64,000 nt of DNA, from NCBI RefSeq assembly GCF_007671655.1, contig NZ_VCGX01000002.1, forward strand, positions 620,001 to 684,000, given 5' to 3'. The notes beneath the pieces are model-generated. The model was given only the letters and a program-made list of their open reading frames with translations. It had not been told where the DNA came from and did not search any database. Positions 49,811 to 58,446 of this stretch are shown piece by piece. The number at the start of each line of letters is the position of its first letter. Positions within the stretch are counted from its first letter, which is position 1. The stretch comes from Marinobacter piscis. Lineage in GTDB: Bacteria > Pseudomonadota > Gammaproteobacteria > Pseudomonadales > Oleiphilaceae. Position numbers and translations under genes: made by a program.

Positions 49811-50779
49811 ATGACTATCCGGATTCAAAAATACAGCTGGCAATTTGCGCCACCTCAGATCCGGGACATCCGGCACAAGGTGTTTGTTGAAGAACAAAAC
49901 GTACCGCCGGAACTGGAATGGGACGCCACCGATGAGATTGCCGATCATTTTCTCGCTGTGCTGCCCGATGATACACCGGTGGGTGTGGCTCGCCTGTTCT
50001 CCACGTCTGATGAAACCGGTCATATCGGCCGCATGGCCATTCTTCCCGGGTTCCGCGGCCAGGGCATGGGTGAAGCCCTGCTGAAACATTTGATCAGGGA
50101 ATCGTCGGAGCACTACCAGGAACTGAAGCTATCAGCCCAGAAACACGCGATAGCCTTCTACCAGCGGGCCGGTTTTCACATCTGTTCAGAACCGTACCAG
50201 GACGCCGGTATCCCCCACCTGGACATGCGTTGTCTTGCGCCCGCACTTCTGAGTGATCAGGCAGTTTCCATCAGGCATCACCCCATGCTACTGGGTACAG
50301 ATACACAGCCCTGGCTGTTCGATGATGAATCCAGCATGCTGGGGCTGATGGACTCCATAGTCGGCCAGGCCAGACGGCGGTTGTGGCTGTATGACAAGCT
50401 GCTGGATCCTGACCTTTACGATCGAAACAGGTTACGGGACCTTATCTCCGAACTCGCCCGGGGCCACCATCTCAGCGACGTCCGCCTGCTTATCCATGAT
50501 GACAAGCCCTTGGTAAAACGCAGGCACCAGCTTGTTGAGCTGATGCGAAGGCTACCCAGTCACGTCAAACTGAAGCTCGTTAACCGTGACTACCCCCACG
50601 ATGACCGGCCCTTCATGCTCGCAGACCGGGAAGGCGTTCTGTGCAGGCATGACTTTACCCGACCTTCAGGGTTTGCGGAGTTTGCCGGCAGCGGCCGGGT
50701 AAGATTATTGTCGGACACCTACCAGCGTATGTGGGATGCAGGACGCAACTCCCTTGAACTGCGTGAGTTACGTCTATAA
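49811..50779 (+). CDS. GNAT acetyltransferase fused to an uncharacterised C-terminal domain
   Basis: 322 residues. Residues 1-145 are a GNAT domain with VFVEEQNVPPELEWDATDEIADHFLA and the acetyl-CoA loop RMAILPGFRGQGMGEALL. The C-terminal 160 residues are different: they begin after LDMRCLAPA, contain RRRLWLYDKLLDPDLYDR and HLSDVRLLIHDDKPLVKRRHQLVELMRRLP, and lack known catalytic motifs I recognise. Such fusions occur next to purB in Pseudomonas relatives. Its stop is six bases inside the convergent LysR gene end. Substrate unknown. Confidence 0.8.
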   Translation: MTIRIQKYSWQFAPPQIRDIRHKVFVEEQNVPPELEWDATDEIADHFLAVLPDDTPVGVARLFSTSDETGHIGRMAILPGFRGQGMGEALLKHLIRESSEHYQELKLSAQKHAIAFYQRAGFHICSEPYQDAGIPHLDMRCLAPALLSDQAVSIRHHPMLLGTDTQPWLFDDESSMLGLMDSIVGQARRRLWLYDKLLDPDLYDRNRLRDLISELARGHHLSDVRLLIHDDKPLVKRRHQLVELMRRLPSHVKLKLVNRDYPHDDRPFMLADREGVLCRHDFTRPSGFAEFAGSGRVRLLSDTYQRMWDAGRNSLELRELRL

Positions 50780-51778
50780 AGAGCCAACATCCGGTATGTC
50801 CCCGGACTCGAAGCGGGCTCCGAAGGGGGCGAACTCCTCATCCACTTCTTCGGCAACATCGGTAATCAGCCTGCGAAGCCACTGGTGATCCGAGTTGTGC
50901 TGCAGTAGTGGGCTCCAGGCCATTTTCAGTTCGAACGGCGGAATTTCAAAAGGTGGTACTTTCACAACAAGGTTGGCATTGTCTTTTTGCAGCCAGGCCG
51001 CCTTTGACGGTAACGTCGCTATAAGGTCGTGCTGCTCCGCAAGCAGCATGGCCGACTGGTAATGGCGAGTGAATACAGAAATGCGGCGCTTACGCCCCAG
51101 ACGCGAGACGGCTTCATCTACCCAACCCAGGCGTTGCACATCTTTCGGGTTAACTCCCACGCCCACACCGAAGCCGGTTTTGCTTACCCAGATGTGACTT
51201 GCATCCAGATAGGTATCCAGCGTAAATGGCTTCTCCAGTATCGGGTTGCGGGCATTCATCAGACAGGCAAAATGCTCTGTCCACAGGGTTCTCTGATGAA
51301 ACGACTGCGGAAGGGTATCGAAGCGGTTAATGGCCATATCCAGGCGCCCCTGCTCCACATCCAGAAAACTGACATCACTTGGGGTCAGCACATCCAGCGT
51401 TACGTGGGGCGCTTCCTGCCGGATACGACGCAACACCCTGGGCATAAGGCACGACTCGGCATAGTCACTGGCCATTATGCGAAACACCCGCTGACTCTCC
51501 AGGGCTGAAAATGGTGTTTTCTCCTGCACCGCCTGCTCAATATCTGCAAGTATACTCCTGACCAGAGGCTGTAACTCCTGAGCACGCTCGGTTGCTGTCA
51601 TACCCTCACTGGTACGCACCAGCAACGGGTCGCCAAACAACTCTCTCAGTCGCCGCAAACTGTTGCTCATCGCGGGCTGGGTAATACCTACATGGGTTGC
51701 AGCTTTGGTAACATTGCGCTCCCGGAGCAACACATCCAGAGACACAAGAAGATTCAGGTCGATGCGGGAAATATCCAT
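50774..51778 (-). CDS. LysR-family transcriptional regulator
   Basis: 334 residues. The N-terminal winged helix-turn-helix spans about 8-66 (LNLLVSLDVLLRERNVTKAATHVGITQPAMSNSLRRLRELFGDPLLVRT). The effector domain follows (VFRIMASDYAESCLMPRVLRRIRQEAPHVTLDVLTPSD). The closest named pattern is the NodD-like subset whose targets vary widely. A regulated gene is not obvious: the adjacent divergent gene at 52028 is unknown, and 250 bases separate them. Inducer unknown. Confidence 0.9.
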   Translation of the reverse strand: MDISRIDLNLLVSLDVLLRERNVTKAATHVGITQPAMSNSLRRLRELFGDPLLVRTSEGMTATERAQELQPLVRSILADIEQAVQEKTPFSALESQRVFRIMASDYAESCLMPRVLRRIRQEAPHVTLDVLTPSDVSFLDVEQGRLDMAINRFDTLPQSFHQRTLWTEHFACLMNARNPILEKPFTLDTYLDASHIWVSKTGFGVGVGVNPKDVQRLGWVDEAVSRLGRKRRISVFTRHYQSAMLLAEQHDLIATLPSKAAWLQKDNANLVVKVPPFEIPPFELKMAWSPLLQHNSDHQWLRRLITDVAEEVDEEFAPFGARFESGDIPDVGSL

Positions 51779-52027
51779 TAAAAGCTCCGATACACAGTTA
51801 AACGACTCGTCGGGCAGACTTCAAGAAGCAAACCCGGCATTCACATGCATTATACCCAAACCAACAACAATTCACCAAGCTAATACCAAGACAAGCTTTT
51901 ACATTTGGCGACGGATTCAAGGCCATGTTTCTGCTAACCTTCTTGTCTTAGCCGTATATGCCGGCATGTCGGACCATCGTTTTGTAACAGGCCTGGCCTG
52001 CCAGAAAGCCGGAGTATCCTTACAAAA

Positions 52028-52801
52028 ATGAACAGCATTACTCTCATACTCGCTTTGGCTGCCGTGGTAGCCGTCTCGATTATTATTATTGTGGCGAGTC
52101 AGTTACGGGAAAAAGCCCGCATTGAGCGAGCTCGTAAAATCACGGCACTGGAGGACAGATACAAGCGATGTGAGCGGCTGCTCACCGAGTTACCCGCGCA
52201 GTATCTTACGCCTGAGCTAAAGCTGTTGCTGCTCAATGAGATGGAAGCCGCCTGCGACAACCTTGCGGCGCTTAGCACGGGACTGCCTGTAGAGAAGTGG
52301 CGTGAGGCTGCAACACAGGAAAAAGCACGTATACAGGACGAACAGGACACGACGACGCCGGTAGCAATTGATACGCCTGAAAAGTCCCGCTATATAAAAG
52401 AATTGCTGGAAAGCCTGTTCAAGCTCATTACAAGTATGCATAAAAGCGGTCGTATCGACGGAGAAACCTCCCGGGAAAAACAACAATACATTCTGTTTTT
52501 AGTGCATAAAACCCACGCCGACCTGCATGTCTTTCAGGCTCGGGAGCATATCCGCAAGAACCAGATACGCCAGGCAATCCACGCGTATCATATGGCCAGC
52601 ACCGAGATGGGGAAATCCCGGGACAACCCGCTGGCCACCCGAGCTGTCAAAGCATTTCGCAAGCGCATTGCTGAACTGGAAGCCGTGAATGAAAAAGGGG
52701 AAAGCACAGGGTCGGCAGAGCCGGACTCCGAGCTCGACAAACAATGGGACAGGTTTTTTCACGAGGATGACTGGAAGAAAAAACCAGACTATGACGACTA
52801 A
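52028..52801 (+). CDS. Unknown membrane-anchored protein upstream of a hybrid kinase
   Basis: 257 residues, not recognised. One membrane helix at about 3-24 (SITLILALAAVVAVSIIIIVASQL) is followed by a highly charged, helix-prone cytoplasmic or periplasmic part (RKITALEDRYKRCERLL, KTHADLHVFQAREHIRKN, QAIHAYHMASTEMGKSRDN). The last 40 residues are acidic and low in structure. The basic residues right after the helix suggest that the C-terminal part stays in the cytoplasm. It is 32 bases upstream of the hybrid histidine kinase in the same direction, so the two may be co-transcribed and might cooperate. Confidence 0.7.
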   Translation: MNSITLILALAAVVAVSIIIIVASQLREKARIERARKITALEDRYKRCERLLTELPAQYLTPELKLLLLNEMEAACDNLAALSTGLPVEKWREAATQEKARIQDEQDTTTPVAIDTPEKSRYIKELLESLFKLITSMHKSGRIDGETSREKQQYILFLVHKTHADLHVFQAREHIRKNQIRQAIHAYHMASTEMGKSRDNPLATRAVKAFRKRIAELEAVNEKGESTGSAEPDSELDKQWDRFFHEDDWKKKPDYDD

Positions 52802-52833
52802 GAAATGAACTGCGCCCACCATAAACAGGGAAC

Positions 52834-54840
52834 GTGACACCCGTGCTAAAAGGCTTCAGGAACCGGCTCTCCTACAAGCTTAGCCGCAATACTGTGCTGA
52901 TTGCCATGGTTCTGGGACTTGCCCTGAATATTGTCCAGATCACGCTGGATTACTTTAGTGCCAGCAAAGCCATGAGTGCAGATATAGAGGCGCTTATGGA
53001 GATCAGTCACAACCCTGCTGCACAGATTGCGTACAGCATTGATGTGCGCCTTGCCGGTGAATTGCTGGACGGCCTTCTCCGGCATCCGGCGACCATTGAT
53101 GCCAGAATTGTTGAAAATGAAGACGAGGTCATGGCGGCTGCCAGCAAACGCGCCTCCGAATCTCCCTACCGTTGGATAAGTGACCGGTTATTCGGGAGCC
53201 GCCAGGTCTTTAGCCGGGAATTACGCGTCGAGCAGCTCAACAATCTTACCTTTGGGCGGCTGGTTGTAACGATTGACACCTACCATTACGGCCTCCAGTT
53301 CCTCAAACGCTCCGGCTACACGGTGGTCAGCGGTCTGTTTAAAAGCCTGATTCTTTCTGTATCACTTCTTGGTATTTTCTACGTAGTCCTTACCCGCCCG
53401 ATGCTCAGTGTTATCAATGCACTGAGTGAAGTCAGGGCGAGTTCGCCGGAAAAAATCCGGCTGCCTGTACCCCGGGGCCATCAACAGGATGAAATCGGAA
53501 CGATGGTAGGGATCATCAACCAACACCTGGAAACCATAGACTCAACCCTGGCCAAGCTGCGCAGCGCAGAAAGCAATATCAAGAATTACTCTATTGAACT
53601 GGAGCACGAAGTTTTAAGCCGAACCCAGGAAATATCTGACAAGAACAGCGCGTTACAGCAAAGTAACCGCGCATTAGTAAAAGCCAAAGAAGACGCCATG
53701 CGCAGGGCCAGGGCCAGGGCCAGTTTCCTGGCCAGCATGAGTCACGAGATTCGCACGCCTCTGAATGGACTTCTGGGCATGCTGGGACTGGCACTGGATA
53801 ATGAGCAGGATCCCGGCAAGCGCCACCGCCTTGAAATTGCCTTGTCTGCCGGTGAAAGTCTTCTCGGCATTCTCAACGACATTCTGGACATTTCCAAGGT
53901 TGAGGCAGGCAAGCTTTACCTTGAGAATATTCCTTTCGGGCTACCGCGCATTATTGAAGAATGCACCACTTTGCATAGCGAGCAGGCGCGCATTAAAGAT
54001 ATTGAGCTGACAACAGACATAACCCCGGACTTCCCGGACCAGCTTCTGGGTGATCCGACCCGGATCCGGCAAATTCTGAACAACCTGCTAAGCAACGCGA
54101 TAAAGTTCACTGAGACAGGCGGGGTTGAGGTTGCAGCGACCTACTCTGCAGATTCTGTAACTCTCACCGTAACCGACACAGGGATAGGGATGAGCCAGGA
54201 AGGCATCCGGCGGCTTTTCGCTCCTTTCGCTCAGGCTGATACGCAGACTACCCGCCTGTACGGTGGCACCGGACTGGGTCTGGCTCTGTGTCGCCAGCTG
54301 GTCGAGCGCATGCACGGTCAAATCACCGTAGACTCAAAAGAACAGGAAGGAACCCGCTTTACCGTTACACTGCCCCTGCCTGTCTTTCAGCAAACGGATG
54401 CTGACACAGATGAAGCGCACTCGGGGCCTGCTGACCCGGCCACCCCCTCTGCTGCAAAGTCACTGCGGGTATTGCTGGTTGAGGACAATAAAGTAAACCA
54501 GATGGTCGCAAGCTCCCTTCTGAAAAAAATGGGACATCACCCTGACGTTGCTGCAAACGGGCAGCTAGCGCTTGAAGCACTTGCACAGACTCAGTACGAC
54601 CTGATACTGATGGACTGCCAGATGCCGGTTATGGATGGCTACGAAACGACCCGCAGAATTCGCCAGAACCCGGACTGGCAGAGCCTGCCAATCATTGCCG
54701 TGACTGCAAATGTGATGCAGGGGGATAAGGATGACTGCTTTGCCAGCGGCATGAACGACTACATCACCAAACCATACAAACGTCACCAGCTAAGAGACAT
54801 GATTACACGCTGGGGCTCCATTCGCCCTACTCGCTCCTGA
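52834..54840 (+). CDS. Hybrid sensor histidine kinase with receiver domain
   Basis: About 668 residues. The first GTG (52834) is only a few bases from AGGGAA, so the second GTG at 52843 may be the true start. TM1 at about 20-42, periplasmic sensor about 43-165, TM2 about 170-190, HAMP-like linker, coiled coil about 235-290, HisKA with phospho-His in SHEIRTPLNG (about 305), HATPase with N box (NNLLSNAIKF), G1 (DTGIGMS) and G2 (GGTGLGLAL), and a C-terminal receiver with phospho-Asp in LILMDCQMPVMDGYETTRRIR (near 590). No Hpt domain is present, so a separate phosphotransfer or direct output is needed. The sensed signal is unknown. Confidence 0.93.
   Translation: MTPVLKGFRNRLSYKLSRNTVLIAMVLGLALNIVQITLDYFSASKAMSADIEALMEISHNPAAQIAYSIDVRLAGELLDGLLRHPATIDARIVENEDEVMAAASKRASESPYRWISDRLFGSRQVFSRELRVEQLNNLTFGRLVVTIDTYHYGLQFLKRSGYTVVSGLFKSLILSVSLLGIFYVVLTRPMLSVINALSEVRASSPEKIRLPVPRGHQQDEIGTMVGIINQHLETIDSTLAKLRSAESNIKNYSIELEHEVLSRTQEISDKNSALQQSNRALVKAKEDAMRRARARASFLASMSHEIRTPLNGLLGMLGLALDNEQDPGKRHRLEIALSAGESLLGILNDILDISKVEAGKLYLENIPFGLPRIIEECTTLHSEQARIKDIELTTDITPDFPDQLLGDPTRIRQILNNLLSNAIKFTETGGVEVAATYSADSVTLTVTDTGIGMSQEGIRRLFAPFAQADTQTTRLYGGTGLGLALCRQLVERMHGQITVDSKEQEGTRFTVTLPLPVFQQTDADTDEAHSGPADPATPSAAKSLRVLLVEDNKVNQMVASSLLKKMGHHPDVAANGQLALEALAQTQYDLILMDCQMPVMDGYETTRRIRQNPDWQSLPIIAVTANVMQGDKDDCFASGMNDYITKPYKRHQLRDMITRWGSIRPTRS
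53703..53723 (+). repeat. Short tandem repeat inside the kinase
   Basis: The six-base unit CAGGGC occurs three times followed by half a unit. It encodes an Arg-Ala repeat (RRARARAS) at the end of the coiled coil before HisKA. Slippage here would change the length of the linker by whole codon pairs. Confidence 0.75.
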
Positions 54841-54851
54841 CAGGACACCCC

Positions 54852-55337
54852 CTACAACAGTTTTTTTATGTCTTCTTTTATCTGCTCAGGCTTAACAGTA
54901 GGCGGATAACGACGGACAACCTGCCCATCACGACCTATCAGAAACTTGGTGAAATTCCATTTGATCTTCTCTGAGCCTAATACTCCTTTTGCTTCAGCTT
55001 TAAGAAATTCGAAAAGTGGATGAGCCGCTTCCCCATTAACGTCTATCTTGGAAAACATGGGGAAATCCACACCGTAATTCAGTCGACAGAACTGGCTAAT
55101 GGTATCTTCATCAGCCGGGTCCTGGTTCATAAACTGGTTGCACGGGAACCCGAGCACGGTCAGTCCCTGATCTCCAAACGCCTCATACAACGATTGCAAT
55201 CCCGCAAACTGTGGTGTGAACCCACATTTGCTTGCCGTATTAACAATCAGCAGTACATTCCCCCGGTAATCAGACATCGCCTGCTCATTTCCATTGATGT
55301 CCCGGGCAGTGAACTCATAAACCGTCTGTGTCGTCAC
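54852..55337 (-). CDS. Glutathione peroxidase (Cys type)
   Basis: 161 residues from GTG 55337, chosen because AAGGAG sits seven bases before it and because the family is about 160 residues long. The open frame extends upstream to 55457 without homology. [11 protein letters not shown] holds the peroxidatic Cys (in place of selenocysteine), [12 protein letters not shown] the second conserved block, and WNFTKFLI the catalytic Trp and Asn. Such enzymes reduce hydroperoxides, often with thioredoxin. TrxB is encoded 18 kb away. Convergent with the kinase. Confidence 0.93.
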   Translation of the reverse strand: MTTQTVYEFTARDINGNEQAMSDYRGNVLLIVNTASKCGFTPQFAGLQSLYEAFGDQGLTVLGFPCNQFMNQDPADEDTISQFCRLNYGVDFPMFSKIDVNGEAAHPLFEFLKAEAKGVLGSEKIKWNFTKFLIGRDGQVVRRYPPTVKPEQIKEDIKKLL

Positions 55338-55517
55338 AGGCTTCTCCTTAGCATAAACCTTGAATGGCTGCTGACTTGCAGAATCGTGCTCAGCTTCTTG
55401 CTTGTATTGTGCATAATGCTCCCGTCGAGTGAAAGAAATCCGGCTTATACCCGGCATCGCTGGGCAAACTCTGAAACAATTCCGGGCCTTACTCCATAAT
55501 TGATCACAATTCCCCTG

Positions 55518-55545
55518 TTGCCGTTAGCCCTGCCTCCGCTAGAAT
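55518..55545 (+). promoter_or_regulatory. Predicted promoter of alaA
   Basis: TTGCCG (55518-55523), a 16-base spacer and TAGAAT (55540-55545) lie 47 bases before the alaA ATG, with a start predicted near 55552. Confidence 0.5.
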
Positions 55546-55592
55546 AGTCGCTTGCTTGTTATATGTTTACTGACTGAGGAAATCTGCGTCTT

Positions 55593-56807
55593 ATGCAAAA
55601 CTACTACAAATCCGGGAAGCTGGATAACGTGTGTTATGAAATACGTGGGGTGGTGATGCGTGAGGCGCGTCGACTTGAAGAAGAAGGCCACCGCATACTG
55701 AAGCTTAACATTGGCAACCCAGCAACGTTTGAGCTGAACGTTCCCGAGGAAATTCAGCAGGATGTGATTTACAACATGCATCAGGCCCAGGGCTACGTTG
55801 AGTCCAAAGGCCTTTTTTCCGCCCGTAAGGCGGTTATGCATTACTGCCAGCAAAGGGGCATCGAAAGGGTTGACATTGACGATATTTACCTGGGCAATGG
55901 TGTCAGCGAACTGATCGTCATGTCGATGCAGGCCATGCTCAACACAGGCGACGAAGTGCTGATCCCCGCACCAGACTATCCTCTCTGGACTGCCGCCGTG
56001 ACCCTTTCGAGCGGAAAGCCGGTGCACTACCATTGCGATGAAGAGCAAAACTGGTATCCCGATATTGATGATATCCGGAAAAAAATCACCAACCGCACCC
56101 GTGCTATTGTCCTGATCAACCCGAACAACCCGACAGGTGCCGTTTACAGCAAGGAACTGCTGGAGCAGGTCATTGAGCTTGCACGCAAGCACAACCTGAT
56201 TGTGCTTTCTGACGAAATCTACGACAAAATCCTGTACGACGGCACCCAGCATATACCTACGGCGTCTCTTGCTGATGACGTGCTGTTTTTTACTTTTAAT
56301 GGACTTTCCAAAAACTATCGCGCCGCTGGCTACCGTTCAGGCTGGATGATCATCAGCGGTGCCAAACACCGGGCCACGGACCTGATTGAAGGCATCGACA
56401 TGCTGTCGAACATGCGCCTGTGCGCCAACGTTCCTGCACAGCTGGCCATACAAACGGCACTGGGCGGCTACCAGTCAATCAGCGATCTGGTCATGCCTGA
56501 GGGGCGCCTTTACGAGCAGCGGGAAATTGCCTGGCGTATGCTGAATGACATCCCCGGCGTCAGTTGTGTAAAGCCTCAGGGTGCCTTATACCTGTTTCCG
56601 CGACTGGATCCGAAGGTTCACCCTATTGTGAACGATGAAAAGCTGGTTCTTGATCTGCTGCTGCAAGAGAAAATTCTCCTGGTGCAGGGCTCTGCCTTCA
56701 ATGTCAGTGACAAACAGCACCTTCGGGTCGTCTTTCTGCCACGAAAGGAAACACTGGAAGATGCTATGGGCAGACTGGGCAACTTCCTGTCAACTTACAG
56801 ACAGTAA
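55593..56807 (+). CDS. alaA: Alanine aminotransferase AlaA-like
   Basis: 404 residues, class I PLP aminotransferase. The pyridoxal Lys is in FNGLSKNYRAAGYRSGW (near 240). LKLNIGNPATFELNVPEEI, YLGNGVSELIVMSMQAML and LINPNNPTGAVYS are shared with E. coli AlaA (YfbQ), which makes alanine from pyruvate and glutamate. Other small amino acids may be used. It stands upstream of a small unknown gene. Confidence 0.93.
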   Translation: MQNYYKSGKLDNVCYEIRGVVMREARRLEEEGHRILKLNIGNPATFELNVPEEIQQDVIYNMHQAQGYVESKGLFSARKAVMHYCQQRGIERVDIDDIYLGNGVSELIVMSMQAMLNTGDEVLIPAPDYPLWTAAVTLSSGKPVHYHCDEEQNWYPDIDDIRKKITNRTRAIVLINPNNPTGAVYSKELLEQVIELARKHNLIVLSDEIYDKILYDGTQHIPTASLADDVLFFTFNGLSKNYRAAGYRSGWMIISGAKHRATDLIEGIDMLSNMRLCANVPAQLAIQTALGGYQSISDLVMPEGRLYEQREIAWRMLNDIPGVSCVKPQGALYLFPRLDPKVHPIVNDEKLVLDLLLQEKILLVQGSAFNVSDKQHLRVVFLPRKETLEDAMGRLGNFLSTYRQ

Positions 56808-56817
56808 GGGTCCTTTT

Positions 56818-57282
56818 ATGGCCGACATCCACATTGAAGAGTTCTACAAAGACTCAGCCATTGCCCTCACTCAGCTGTATAATGCATTTCCCAGGCGGGC
56901 AACCCTGTTCGTGGAAGACATTGCAGGGCCGGACGAACCAGACGAGTTCGGGCTGCACAGCAGACGGCATATGGCCTGCTTTGGCGCACTGCTGTGGCTG
57001 GAGGAAGAAGGTTTTATGCGCTATGTTGATACGATCCGGCAAGAGGCTTTTGATCAGGCGGTCCTCACCAGGGAGGCGTTTTCCCGCTTGAGTTCGCCTG
57101 CGCCGGACCATCTTGTGCAGCAGCTCAGCGGACAGGACAGCCCCTCAGATACAAGCTTGCCGCCCTCTGTTCAGGAAGACCTCTCCAGTCATATTCACAT
57201 CATGCGCAGTGCACTGAGAAGCCGGCACTCCCGGCGAATCCGGGAGGCTGTCCGGGCGACTCTGTTCACGCGTGAAGCCTGA
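56818..57282 (+). CDS. Small unknown protein downstream of alaA
   Basis: 154 residues from ATG 56818, with AAGGGT before. Not recognised as a named family. The sequence is acidic and mainly helical: IEEFYKDSAIALTQLYNAFPRRATLFVEDIAGPDEPDEFGLHSRRHMACFGALLWLEEEGFMRYVDTIRQ. The first 75 residues resemble a winged-helix or 'three-helix' fold by eye only. A trailing basic helix is at about 125-154 (IHIMRSALRSRHSRRIREAVRA). No signal peptide. It is 11 bases after alaA, and its 3' end overlaps pdxB by 17 bases. Confidence 0.75.
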   Translation: MADIHIEEFYKDSAIALTQLYNAFPRRATLFVEDIAGPDEPDEFGLHSRRHMACFGALLWLEEEGFMRYVDTIRQEAFDQAVLTREAFSRLSSPAPDHLVQQLSGQDSPSDTSLPPSVQEDLSSHIHIMRSALRSRHSRRIREAVRATLFTREA

Positions 57283-58426
57283 ATCCTGCCGCGCGAAAAC
57301 TGTCTTGCAGGGACCGACTGCTCCCCTTGAGCTCGACCTTGAGACTGGAGCACTCCCGGCGCACAGGGTAATCCCGACGCAGGCGATCGAACGCAACGCC
57401 CTGCTCCTCCCCGGAGCGGGCCAGCCTCATCACCTTACGCAAACGTGCATCGTCTGAGCGCGGATCATAACAGACGCGCAGCGCTGCCCATACTGCGGTT
57501 TGTTCGTCAGCGGCACTGGTAAACACAGCCTTGCTGAGGGCCGGCTGTGGCAGGAACTGACCGGCTTTCTTGCGGACAGGCAGTCCCAGAAACTGGCAGA
57601 CCGCCTGATAGACCATCTCGGTTCCCCGGACTTTACCTTCAAAACTGTACCCGGCAATGTGAGGTGTCGCGAGCCATACCTGAGACAGGAGTTCTGCACT
57701 GATCTGCGGCTCCTGCTCCCAGACATCAAGCGCCACCAGCGGCGCATCCGGCTGCTTCAGTCGTTCACTCAGTGCACTGTTACTGATGACGCCACCACGC
57801 CCGGCATTAATCAGAAGCTGATCGGGTGTCAGCCCCGCAAGCTCGGGGGTGTCCACCATATGGTAAGTGGGGTGAGCCGTATTGCGGGTCAGCGGAGTGT
57901 GCAACGTAACAACATCGCACGTCAGTGCGTCTTCGAGGCTTGTGAAGGCGTGCTCACGATCGGGTTCCTGCATGGCCCGGGGCGGATCACACAGTTTGAC
58001 AGTAAAGCCCAGGCGAAGCAGCTTTTCTGCCAGCTCAGACCCTACATTGCCGGCACCCACGATTCCCACGCTGAGTTGCGTCCAGTCATCCATGACCTGC
58101 AGCTCGGCATACAGGGACAGTACTGCCAGTACGTATTCTGCAACACTGTTGGCGTTACAGCCTGGCGCAGCGGAAAACCGGATTCCGTTTTGCTCAAGCC
58201 ACGCCAGATCAACGTGATCCGTCCCTATCGTCGCGGTACCCACAAAACGTACACGACTACCTTCAAGTAAAGCTTTATCGACCCGGGTCACCGAGCGCAC
58301 GAGAAGTACATCTGCATCGCGGACATCCGCCGCACTCATGGTACGCCCGGACACACGCCGGATCTGGCCCATGTCGCCGAAAAACGCTTCCAGCAGCGGA
58401 ATATTCTCATCTGCGACAATCAGCAT
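57266..58426 (-). CDS. pdxB: Erythronate-4-phosphate dehydrogenase
   Basis: 386 residues. It oxidises 4-phosphoerythronate in vitamin B6 synthesis. D-2-hydroxyacid dehydrogenase fold: NAD-binding VGAGNVGSELAEKLLRLGF (about 127-145), catalytic Arg in LINAGRGGVI, Glu in DVWEQEPQI and His in ATPHIAGYS. The C-terminal extension of about 100 residues typical of PdxB is present. It is 21 bases downstream of rhlB. Confidence 0.96.
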   Translation of the reverse strand: MLIVADENIPLLEAFFGDMGQIRRVSGRTMSAADVRDADVLLVRSVTRVDKALLEGSRVRFVGTATIGTDHVDLAWLEQNGIRFSAAPGCNANSVAEYVLAVLSLYAELQVMDDWTQLSVGIVGAGNVGSELAEKLLRLGFTVKLCDPPRAMQEPDREHAFTSLEDALTCDVVTLHTPLTRNTAHPTYHMVDTPELAGLTPDQLLINAGRGGVISNSALSERLKQPDAPLVALDVWEQEPQISAELLSQVWLATPHIAGYSFEGKVRGTEMVYQAVCQFLGLPVRKKAGQFLPQPALSKAVFTSAADEQTAVWAALRVCYDPRSDDARLRKVMRLARSGEEQGVAFDRLRRDYPVRRECSSLKVELKGSSRSLQDSFRAAGFRLHA

Positions 58427-58446
58427 GCTAACCCCCGATCGATCTG

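Noticed and set aside
55338..55457. N-terminal extension of glutathione peroxidase
   Set aside because: No family similarity, and GTG 55337 has a good AAGGAG site.
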